DNA from: Entamoeba histolytica HM-1:IMSS
Taxonomy: Eukaryota; Evosea; Mastigamoebida; Endamoebidae
Assembly: GCF_000208925.1 (NCBI RefSeq)
Contig: NW_001915043.1
Location: forward strand, 8,575-33,563
Length of the DNA stretch: 24,989 nt
Direction: 5' to 3'
A model generated the notes under the pieces. That model was not told the origin of the DNA, ran no database searches, and worked only from the letters and a program-made list of their open reading frames with translations. A program made the position numbers and the translations under genes. Below, piece by piece: positions 8,570-17,078 of the stretch (the first letter of the stretch is position 1; each line of letters starts with the position of its first letter).

Positions 8570-10654
8570 TTAATCATATGGATTTATACTTCCAGTAGTT
8601 CCTCCTGGAAGCAACATGCCTGCTTGTGTACTCCAAGAACCTGCCATTGATCCATCTGATGTAGAACCTGGTAAAGTAATATTACTACCAGCATATGAAG
8701 TAGCTTGTTGTTGATCAATTTTCATACTTTGTGCTACTAAAAAGTCTTCAGCACGAGGTGATAAAGTTTCCATTCCTTTATTTGAGAAGACATCACCAGT
8801 TTGTCTTCTTTGTTTCTTATGTTCTTCTTTTTTCGAATGTTCTTTAAACAAAGACCTATTCTTCATAACTTCTTGTTGAATTGTAGATGAACCAATTCCT
8901 TGATATAAAATATTTCCTTTATTTTCTTCTAATAATCTTCTTTTCTTTTCTTCTTCTTGTTGATTTATACGAATTAATGCAGGTGGTGTCATTGGTTGTA
9001 AAAAGAATGGATTAGAATTAAGGATATTTAATACAATTCCTTTACTTAATCCATCAGCATAAACTTGATAATATGTTGTAGCATTATATCCCATAGTTCG
9101 TAACTTTTGTGCTGCAGCTGGATTTGGTGCAATTTTTTGTAATACTTCTTCAGTAGTAAGTTGAGTTCCTGGAGGGAATGATCTTAATGGTTCTGTAGTA
9201 GGTGGAAGAGTATAATTACTTGGTAATGGAGTTTTAGTAATAAAAGGATGTTGTAAAGCTTGATCTGGTCTCATTCTAACTTCAGGATCCCATTGAAGTG
9301 CACGTTTAAGAAAATCTAAAAATGCAACTCTCATTTCCAGTTTATGAGGCTCATCAGCAGAAGAAACTCTAAAAGCAACTTTCATAGCAATATCTTCTAA
9401 TGTTTTATATGTAAAATATTCTCTATTAGGTTCAGTATAAATATTATTATCTTCTTCAAATTCTCTTTTACTTTTAAATGCCCAAACATCATCTTTATTT
9501 TTCATTTCTGATGGTCTTTTTCTTCTAAAAAATTTAGAAGTTTTACTTCCTTTATCTAATAAATTTCTTGGAGGCATTCCTAACATATTAATAAATTTAA
9601 ATAACATATTATATTCACTGTTTCCTGGAAATATTGGTATTCCAACAAATAATTCTGCTGCCATACATCCAAATGACCACATATCAATTGCACTAGAATA
9701 AGGTAATCCTAATATAACTTCTGGTGATCTATAATGTCTTGATTGAATATAAGAATATAACGTACTATTTTCAAAACATGCTGAACCAAAATCTATTAAT
9801 TTAATGTTCCTTGATACATCAATTAATAATACATTTTCTGGTTTAAGATCACAATGAATAATTCCATTTCTAAATAATATAACAAGTGCTTCTAATAATT
9901 GTTGAAGAATTGATCGTGCTAATTGAACAAATAAGGCACGACAATTATTTTGTTTCATTAATTCATATAAATTAATTGATAATAATTCTGTTACAATACA
10001 AACATGATTATGAAATACAAAATGGTCTAAAAGACGAAGAGTATGTCCACGTCCATCAACATCAAATTTTTCATTTAATACTTGTAATACTGCTATTTCT
10101 AACATGGCTTGTCTATAATAAGCTGGTCTATTCTTTAATACTTTAATTGCTACAAATGTTTTATTTACTTCATCAAAACATTTTACAACTTGTCCAAATG
10201 CTCCTTGTCCTAATAAACAAAGAACTCTATATCTTGTTCCTTGTTTTTTTCCATATGAAACTACTCCTGGAACTCCAGTTCCAATAACCTCATCTGTATA
10301 AAGAATATAATCATATTTACAATTATCATGATAGTCATTATGTGCTGGTGTTGATGGTGATGTTAATGCTCTCTTTGTAATAACAGAAGAAAAATCGAGG
10401 TTTGGATTACATCTTTTTAGTACATCAATATAAGTAATAGTCGCTTGTCGTACTGAAGATTCCTATTTTAAATAAGTTTTTTTTTATTTAAAAATTAACT
10501 ATTCTTTCTTAAAACAAACAAAATCATTCCCTGGTGACATTGAACGATTTTCTTTAGTAAATGGAGTAAAGAAACTATCTTGTGAACAAAGGTAATTCAT
10601 ACGATAATCAGATTTAATAAATCTTTTTCTATGATGGTGGGTTGTTGTTGACAT
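8570..10654 (-). CDS. DYRK-family protein kinase, Yak1-like (two exons)
   Basis: Dual-specificity CMGC kinase; Yak1 kinases act in growth restraint and stress signalling. Coding parts are 10520-10654 (45 codons) and 8570-10462, joined across a 57-nt intron, giving 675 aa. The kinase domain is about 123-454: GQGAFG (Gly130, 132, 135), catalytic Lys152 in VAIK, HCDLKPEN with Asp250 and Asn255, and DFG with Asp269. The activation loop YSYIQSRHYRSPEV has the DYRK Tyr-X-Tyr pair (Tyr281, Tyr283). The DYRK-homology stretch YDYILYTDEVIG precedes the domain. The CMGC insert and YFTYKTLEDI resemble Yak1 rather than HIPK or DYRK1. A long Gln/Ser/Gly-rich tail follows. The longest ATG-started ORF begins at 10105 and would lack the P-loop and Lys152, so that start is wrong. 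A perfect AATGAACT lies 31-38 bp upstream of the ATG. Confidence 0.9.
10463..10519 (-). other. Intron of the Yak1-like kinase (57 nt, phase 0)
   Basis: The donor is GTTTGT (10519-10514) and the acceptor ends in TAG (10465-10463), the standard Entamoeba form. Unspliced reading stops at once (GTT TGT TTT AAG AAA GAA TAG). Splicing joins ...PGNDF to ESSVRQ... in frame, and the downstream part then reads through the kinase P-loop. Confidence 0.85.
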
Positions 10655-10684
10655 TAATGTCTTGTTAAATCTTTATCTCTTTTG

Positions 10685-10692
10685 AGTTCATT
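10685..10692 (-). promoter_or_regulatory. GAAC core-promoter element of the Yak1-like gene
   Basis: The minus strand reads AATGAACT, a perfect match to the Entamoeba GAAC element, in the direction of transcription and 31-38 bp before the ATG at 10654. This also supports the upstream start chosen for the gene. Confidence 0.55.
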
Positions 10693-10916
10693 GTTCTTTG
10701 TTTCTCTTCTAGAATCTGAATCTTCGATTCTTTCAATAGAAAATTCAATTGTTTCACTTTTTTTTCATTTTTTCTCTTTTTATTTTTATTTTTCTTTTCT
10801 CTTTTTTTTTTTTTTCTAAATTTTATTCTATTTTAAATCCTTTATTTCGGGATTTTTACCTAATTCTCTTTCAAATAAAAATATATAAATAGATTCGTAT
10901 AAAAAAATTTAGAAAC

Positions 10917-10947
10917 AACTATAAATAGTTTATTAACAAGTTAATAA
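10917..10947. repeat. Two abutting inverted repeats
   Basis: AACTAT-AA-ATAGTT (10917-10930) runs directly into TTATTAAC-AA-GTTAATAA (10930-10947). Both have a 2-base AA spacer. They lie about 120 bp upstream of the 11070 start. They could form paired cruciforms or bind a dimeric factor; chance in AT-rich DNA is the alternative. Confidence 0.55.
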
Positions 10948-11069
10948 CAAAATTAATAATTAAAAAGATAAGATGTTGATGATGACAACTTAGTTATGGA
11001 GGTGAAACTTGAAATTTTAAATATAAAAATAAAAGTTTTAGTTTACAATAACACAAATTAAATAACACA

Positions 11070-12806
11070 ATGTTTAAAGACATTATCATCATGAGTTATC
11101 GTTTATTCATAGAAAGTGTTGAAGGATATATTTCTATTAAACCTGAAGTTACTTATTTCTCTTTATTACTCTTATTAATATTAATTAGTTTATGCAGTTC
11201 ATATTTTATTAGAATGAATAAACCAAAATTTGGACATCGACCACAAAAAATAATAAATCCTTGTGCTAAAAGTTTATTATTAAAAGTTGATGAAGTTATT
11301 GCACTTATTAAACAACCATTAATAAAACCATCACCTATACATAATGGGTGGAATATAACAGTACCTAAAATGGTTGATATTAGTAAATTTACTGATGATA
11401 ATTATCTTTCATGGGAAACAGATAGAGAAAGAGTAAAAGAATATATTGCAAATATATCATCAGGACTTTATATTGAACATGAAGATATTTCTATTATTCC
11501 AAGATCTATTAAACATTGTTGGAAAGCAAATGGAAAAGAAAGTATAATATCATTAGTTGAATGGAATTTTAGTTATAGAAAAAGATTTAGTTTATTTAAA
11601 GAAGAAGAAGAAGGAGTTTGGATTGCTCATAAAGGTATGGGAACAGTTGGTACATGTCATATATTATCCAAAACAGAATATCAAAAATATTTAATGAATG
11701 TGTATTCAATGAAATGTAATGGTAATTGTATTATTAGAAGTGGAGCTATTGATTCATATATTCGACTTCGTCAATTTATTCAAGTATTAATGAATACAAT
11801 AAAACCAAATTCATTACAACTTTCTTTTAATCAAAGAATTAATCCATTACAATTATCTCCTACAATTAAAGTATGTTCTATTTCATTAGTTAGTACTTTT
11901 AAATTTGCAATAACTGAAAAAAATATTGCAGAAAGACAACATCGTTTATTACAAGAAAAAGTATGGAATAAAATGAGAATTGAAATAACTCATTTAAATT
12001 ATCAATTTAGTTTAAATGAATTATTTGGTATTTCTATTGGAGAAACAACTTCAAAAGATATTAATCAAATTGGTTTATATCAATTAATTGATTGGTTTAA
12101 GAAAGATATTCAATGTAAAGAAGATATTACAGTATTAGAACTTATTAAAATATTATCAGGAAAAGAAAAACAACGTGCAATTTTATTACGTTCAATTCTT
12201 GATGGACATGAAAAATTAATAACTCAAAGTAGAATTCAAGAATTATTAATTCTTTGTCTTTATTTATTATTATCAAATATTGTTATTTGTATTAATTGTA
12301 AAAGTGGATGTGATAGAACAGGTATGGTTTTTGCTCTTGCATCTTCACTTTGTCAAATACTTGAAACACGAGAAGAATATTTAGAAGATATTGTTTATGT
12401 TATTCTTCATTTTGATGCTATTGGAAAAGAAATAAAAAATGATTTTGATACTTCTTTAAATAAAAAAGAAATTAGTATTAACGAACAACGTGAATTGTGG
12501 AATCAATTTATTATCAATAAAGCAGCTAATTCATACTCAATAAATGACAAAGCAAAATATCATTTAATATTTATTGAATTACAAAATTGTATATTTGGTA
12601 ATTTAATTGAAGTTGGATTACCAATAACAGTGTTGTCAACTGGAGTTTGTGGATTTAAATATGGTAAAGAAAGTTCATTTTTTAAAAATCCACATATTTC
12701 AAATGGATTACCATTTTATATTATTAGTGGAAATAAATCATTTTCTCAAGTTACTTTTAGAAAATTATTAGTTGGAGCAAGTAATTTACGTGGAGGTTCA
12801 GATTAA
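11070..12806 (+). CDS. Membrane-anchored CX5R phosphoinositide-phosphatase-like protein
   Basis: A 578-aa protein with one hydrophobic segment near the N terminus (about 28-47, YFSLLLLLILISLCSSYF), likely a signal anchor. The active-site loop is CKSGCDRTG, a CX5R P-loop with Cys410 and Arg416. Its form is closest to the CKSGKDRT/CKSAKDRT loops of INPP4 and the SopB/IpgD family, which act on inositol phosphates or phosphoinositides; the first Lys and the Asp-Arg-Thr are kept, but the second Lys is Cys414. A conserved-looking stretch after the loop (STGVCGFKYGKESSFFKNPH) also resembles that class. Substrate is unknown. The first ATG (11070) is used; a second at 11091 would give a protein 7 residues shorter with the same anchor. 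It is convergent with the coiled-coil gene, with 42 bp between stops. Confidence 0.7.
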   Translation: MFKDIIIMSYRLFIESVEGYISIKPEVTYFSLLLLLILISLCSSYFIRMNKPKFGHRPQKIINPCAKSLLLKVDEVIALIKQPLIKPSPIHNGWNITVPKMVDISKFTDDNYLSWETDRERVKEYIANISSGLYIEHEDISIIPRSIKHCWKANGKESIISLVEWNFSYRKRFSLFKEEEEGVWIAHKGMGTVGTCHILSKTEYQKYLMNVYSMKCNGNCIIRSGAIDSYIRLRQFIQVLMNTIKPNSLQLSFNQRINPLQLSPTIKVCSISLVSTFKFAITEKNIAERQHRLLQEKVWNKMRIEITHLNYQFSLNELFGISIGETTSKDINQIGLYQLIDWFKKDIQCKEDITVLELIKILSGKEKQRAILLRSILDGHEKLITQSRIQELLILCLYLLLSNIVICINCKSGCDRTGMVFALASSLCQILETREEYLEDIVYVILHFDAIGKEIKNDFDTSLNKKEISINEQRELWNQFIINKAANSYSINDKAKYHLIFIELQNCIFGNLIEVGLPITVLSTGVCGFKYGKESSFFKNPHISNGLPFYIISGNKSFSQVTFRKLLVGASNLRGGSD

Positions 12807-12848
12807 TATTTTATTCTATTAATATTCTTATTATAAATAAAAGTTAAA

Positions 12849-13109
12849 TTATAAATTCTTATTAAACAAGTGTTGGAATCTACTTGTTAAATTGTTCATC
12901 ATTTTTTCAAATTGTTCAATGTTTTGGTCTAACATCTTAATCTTATTTTGTTCTTCTTCTATACTTTTATTTAAAACATCTAACAACTTTTTAATAGACT
13001 CTTCATTATTCATTAAAGCTGACGTTGTGCATTTTAATAGTTCTTCAGTTTGATCATTAAACTCTGTAATGGTCATTGGTTTTTCATTTGTCTCTGGTGA
13101 TTGGGTCAT
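12849..13109 (-). CDS. Small coiled-coil protein of unknown function
   Basis: 86 aa, acidic, with no signal peptide or membrane segment. From about residue 14 to 78 it is almost pure predicted helix with heptad-like spacing of hydrophobics (LLKCTTSALM, IKKLLDVLNKSI, IKMLDQNIEQFEKMM), which suggests a homodimer or a subunit of a small multiprotein complex. I do not recognise the family; BLOC-1-like, HSBP1-like or kinetochore-type small subunits look superficially similar but no specific motif supports any. Codon use is like its neighbours. It lies 116 bp downstream of RFC1 on the same strand and is convergent with the phosphatase-like gene. That it is a real gene is fairly likely from its composition and position. 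Confidence 0.65.
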   Translation of the reverse strand: MTQSPETNEKPMTITEFNDQTEELLKCTTSALMNNEESIKKLLDVLNKSIEEEQNKIKMLDQNIEQFEKMMNNLTSRFQHLFNKNL

Positions 13110-13225
13110 TACTTTCTTAAATCAATTTCAAGTTTTATCTCATGAGATTGTATAATGAATTGATTCAATCTTTTCATAAAAGAAAAAAAATTCACAAATA
13201 AAATAGAAATTTAAATTTTTCGTGA

Positions 13226-15520
13226 TCAGAACATATCCTCATCAAATACTTGTTCATTGTCTTCTTCATCTTCTTCAATACTTTCACTCATCTCTTCTAA
13301 ATCATCCTCATATTCTTTTTTTGTTTTCTTAGAACTTCCTTTTGTTTCTTTAATCACAGGAGTTGTTGCTTGTTTTAGCTCTTTTGTGAATTTAGTTTTG
13401 TTTGCTGTTGATACACTTTTAAATAATTCTACTTTCTCAAGACTTATTCCAATTTTTACCATTTCATCCCAAATTTCTTTCTCAAGTCCAAATTTTAATG
13501 CAACAGCAACAGCTTGTTTAACATCAATAGACATTAACCTTATAATAGTGTTTCTTATATACATCATAGGAATAGCTGCATATCCTCTTGAGTCCATAAA
13601 TTTCCCTGGTGTTTTATTTGTTAACATTAATAACCTTGTTTGATTTCCTCCTCGTTTACTTATTTTACCTAATGTTTTTGGAAACATTACCTTCATTCCT
13701 GGATTTGTTGTTTGACCATAATAAGTTGAAAGACAAACTTTAAATATTCCTGTAATTGGCATTAATTTCCAATTTTGAGTTTTATTAACTACATTTTGGA
13801 AAATATCACCAATTGCAAATGAACCAAATGATTTAGATAATGCAGAAAACTTTTGAGCACGTAATAATGAATCATGTAAATAAATTGGCATCATAAAATT
13901 ATCCATAAAGAAAATCTCATTTTTTTCAATAAAACTAGTTGAAGAATATCGAGTTATTAACGTAGGAACTATTTCAACATAATCAACATCTTCATTTTTT
14001 TCTCCTAATGTTACTCCACATTTCACAAATGATTGTAACATATTAATTCCATATCTAACATCTCCATGTGCTTTAGAAGCAATTTGATTTAAATTTTCAT
14101 CACTTACATGAACACCTTCTTTATCACAAATATATTTTAAACGTTCAGTTAATTCACTAACACTAATTTTTGAAAAATTAATAGTTTCACAAACATTTAT
14201 TAATGGTTGCATTTTTTTATCCATAATATCATTACAAATACATACAATTGGTTGTTCAGTTTCTTTTATATATTTAACTAATTCAGTAATTCCACCTCTA
14301 TCACCAGAAGACATTCCATCAACTTCATCCATTATAATTAATGGCTTTTTATTTTTACTTCCATCAATACTTATTTGTCCATTTAAAAATATTCGTTTAA
14401 TAGCTAATTCAATTGAACTTTTATTTCTTGTATCAGAAGCATTAAATTCAATTGGATTAAACCCTAAAGTTTTTCCAACAATTTTAGATACTGTTGTTTT
14501 TCCAACTCCAGGAGCACCAGCAAGTAATACAGCTCTTCTGTCTGGAATAACTTTTTCCCATTTATTAATCCAAGTATAAAATTTAGCAATTTGATTTTTA
14601 TTTCCAATAAGATCACTTTTTGTTTGGGGTCTATATTTCTCTGTCCAAATAATTTCATTTGAATTAATAACAGTAGTGTTTTCATCTACATTAGTTGGTT
14701 GTTGTTTTTGATTATTTGTTTGATTAGGTATGCTCGTTGTTATTACGTTATTTCCTAATTTTTGTTTTACATAATTAAATACATCATCTTCGCTCCATAT
14801 AGGAATTCCTTTTTCTTTTGCTTTTTCAATTTTTGATGGTCCAGCTTCTTCACCAGCTATCAAAACAGCAGTTTTTCCGCTGATACTTGTTGCAACATTT
14901 CCACCAAAACTAATAATATACTCTTTCATTTCATCTCTATCTAATTCATCATATACACCTGTTAATACAAAATTTTTCTTTTGAAATTCATTTTCTCCAA
15001 AGAAATTTCCAACTCCTCTTGGAATAATTTTTGATCCTTTATTTTTTGCTGTAGTATCATGACTAAAAGCATTGAAGTGGGTTTTTTTCGATTCAATTGG
15101 TTTAGATGTTTTCTTTTGTTTATTAGGTTCAATAGTTGTTTTTTTAACAATAACATTTATCGAAATTTTTGTTTCTGTCTTTGTATCATATTGTTCTTCA
15201 ATGCTATCAAGTTGTTCATTAGTTTCTTGTTCTTTTGTAACTGATTTTATTTGTTTGTTTATTTTCTTTTTACTAGTTTTTGATGATGGCATTTTAGGTT
15301 TTTTAACCTCTTTATCATTATTTTGAACTTTATTTTCTTTTTTTTCTGAGCTCAGTTGAATAGAAGTAGGTGGAGATCCCATTTTTTCATGTGAAGAGGA
15401 CGAAAGAACTTTTGCTCCATCTTTTATTTTTGGTTTTGTTTTTGAAACAAACCACTTGTCCTGAATATATTAATGTCTTTTCATATTAAAATAAGGTATC
15501 CTCAAACAAACAAGACTCAT
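13226..15520 (-). CDS. RFC1: Replication factor C large subunit RFC1 (two exons)
   Basis: Largest subunit of the clamp loader that opens and loads PCNA at primer ends, in the nucleus. Coding parts are 15512-15520 (three codons, MSL) and 13226-15460, joined over a 51-nt intron to give 747 aa. The spliced N terminus MSLDKWFVSKTK resembles the DIRK(F/W)F start of RFC1 proteins (a PCNA-binding motif). A Lys-rich linker is followed by a BRCT domain (about 163-239, FVLTGVYDELDRDE). The AAA+ part has Walker A GAPGVGKT (318-325), the RFC motif FNASDTRNK, and Walker B LIIMDEVDGM (Asp381, Glu382) followed by DRGG. The C-terminal RFC1 domain and an acidic/Lys-rich tail end it. It is shorter than human RFC1 (about 1150 aa), mainly in the N-terminal part. 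Without the small exon the first ATG is 15382 and the PCNA motif would be lost. Confidence 0.93.
15461..15511 (-). other. Intron of RFC1 (51 nt, phase 0, CAG acceptor)
   Basis: Donor GTTTGT (15511-15506) follows ATG AGT CTT; the acceptor ends ATATTCAG (15461). Unspliced reading ends in TAA within the intron. After splicing, 26 extra codons (DKWFVSK...HEK) precede the ATG at 15382. The CAG acceptor differs from the TAG usual in Entamoeba, so this intron is the least certain of the three. Confidence 0.7.
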
Positions 15521-15815
15521 TTGAGAATTGAGTTTTTCTTCAGTTTCTTAGATAAAAACAAAAATAATTTTTTCATTGGGATAATACTCTAATCAATTTT
15601 TTTGTTATTTGATTAATTTTTTGATAATGCAAAAGGCGTATTACTTAATAAATTTTTCAAGTACCAAATAACACTATTTTATTATACTGTTTTTTGAATT
15701 GTTTTAAAGTTTTAAAAGTATGTAACATCATTTAAAAACCTGAAAATAATAAAAATAATAAAATGAAATTAAACAATTTATTAATTTAAAAGGAAAAACT
15801 AGTTTTGTTTAAATA
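15521..15815. other. Divergent intergenic region RFC1 / OGFr-domain gene
   Basis: These 295 bases hold no ORF. An AAAAACTCA word, near the Inr consensus AAAAATTCA, lies just before the RFC1 start on the minus strand. The rest is AT-rich with short A and T runs; I see no other organised element. Confidence 0.5.
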
Positions 15816-17024
15816 ATGCAATCTGATATACACTCATCTCCTACCAATACTCCAATGGGTGAGGAACAAATTACCAAAGAAATAACTAATGAAGAGTCAA
15901 ATAGTCAAAAGAATAAGGAAGAAGAAGTAAAGCATACAAAAATTATGGAAGAAGAACAACAAAATCCTAACCAGACAGAAATCCCCCAAGTCACAGCTGT
16001 AGATAGTAATAACACAATTCAACGAGAAAATGGTGTGGTAAAAGGAGAAATAATAGAAACAGACAGAAGTATACAAGAAAAGAAAAAACAAACTATTAAC
16101 GAAGAAGAATTATTACAACAAGAAGAAACTAAAGAAAAACGTCAAGTAGAAATTGAGAATGAAACTGTTAAAAAGCCTCATACAACAAATAAAGAAATTA
16201 AAACAACAACTTCTTTTACTAAACAAAATAAAAAAGAAACAAAAGTAGAAAAAAGTTTTAAAATATTATTATTCTTTAAAAATGAATATGGAGGAATTTC
16301 CTCTCGACAGTCATATTTTTCTTTAGGTAATAAAATAAAAAAATTACTTAATACTAAAAATGTAAAACCATATCAAATCAAAGATTCTTGGGGAATTGAT
16401 GACTTTTATCATTCATTAATGGATTTAACAATAGAACCAAGATTTAATGTAATGGAAAGTAGACATGATTATGTTCAATGGGTATTTCCTACATTTGTTA
16501 AATCAATGTTTAATTGGAATAGTTATACCCTTGATAAGGAAGAAGCAAATTATTTTAGACAAGATAACCAAATAACACTTAAATTTATTAGAATGTATCG
16601 TTTATTTATCAATTTCTTAGGTGGGGATATTGTTGATCTTTCAACAGGAAAAATATCACCACTACCTGATGAAAAAATTAGAAAAGAACGTTTTAAAAAT
16701 TTTAATTGGAGTGGTCATAATTACCTTAGAGTTACTAGAATCTTTAATTCGCTTCATGCATTTGGTCTTAAACCTTATATGGTATCTTTATTTTCTTTCT
16801 TTAAAGAAAATATTCAACATTTTAAGAATTGTCGTGACTCAATGGACAATTATTGGGTAAAAGCACTAAATGAAGATAGAGACATTAATAAAGAACCAGT
16901 TGACTTTGAATATTCTGATAATTCTATATTTACATTAATTAACAAAACAATAGAAGAATCAAAGAGTAAAGAAACTGATTTGGTAATGAAAAAATTAGAA
17001 ACTACACTATCAATAACTTATTAA
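15816..17024 (+). CDS. OGFr-conserved-domain protein
   Basis: 402 aa. Residues 1-145 are a disordered Glu/Lys/Thr/Gln-rich region. About 193-352 matches the conserved region of the opioid growth factor receptor family: a WGIDDFYHSLMDLTIEPRFN entry, ESRHDYVQWVFP (HDYVQWVFP at 217-225), FIRMYRLFINFLGGDIVDLSTGKI, and HNYLRVTRIFNSL (301-313), then FFKENI. There is no signal peptide or membrane segment, which agrees with the family being nuclear/cytosolic rather than a true surface receptor. In vertebrates OGFr binds Met-enkephalin through other regions; that role should not be carried over. The molecular job of this domain in protists and fungi is unknown. It is convergent with the LRR-PP2C gene, with 54 bp between stops. 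Confidence 0.85.
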   Translation: MQSDIHSSPTNTPMGEEQITKEITNEESNSQKNKEEEVKHTKIMEEEQQNPNQTEIPQVTAVDSNNTIQRENGVVKGEIIETDRSIQEKKKQTINEEELLQQEETKEKRQVEIENETVKKPHTTNKEIKTTTSFTKQNKKETKVEKSFKILLFFKNEYGGISSRQSYFSLGNKIKKLLNTKNVKPYQIKDSWGIDDFYHSLMDLTIEPRFNVMESRHDYVQWVFPTFVKSMFNWNSYTLDKEEANYFRQDNQITLKFIRMYRLFINFLGGDIVDLSTGKISPLPDEKIRKERFKNFNWSGHNYLRVTRIFNSLHAFGLKPYMVSLFSFFKENIQHFKNCRDSMDNYWVKALNEDRDINKEPVDFEYSDNSIFTLINKTIEESKSKETDLVMKKLETTLSITY

Positions 17025-17078
17025 TTTTGATTTTGAAGTTCATATTTTGAGAAACTATTCAAGTTTTAAAAAAAGAAT

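Larger units (their letters stand above)
10655..11069. other. Divergent intergenic region with pyrimidine tract and small inverted repeats
   Basis: The 415 bases separate the Yak1-like gene (-) from the phosphatase-like gene (+). They hold a T/C-rich tract at about 10757-10817 (A-rich on the other strand), a short AGAATC/GATTCT inverted repeat (10711-10731), and two adjacent inverted repeats at 10917-10947. No coding sequence or RNA gene is visible. Confidence 0.6.

Noticed and set aside
10105..10105. ATG at 10105 as the kinase start
   Set aside because: It would delete the P-loop and catalytic lysine, which are encoded in frame upstream.
13257..15326. Plus-strand Ser/Phe-rich ORFs and a minus-strand 73-aa ORF within RFC1
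   Set aside because: They are shadows of the Glu/Lys-rich RFC1 reading frame with no family resemblance.
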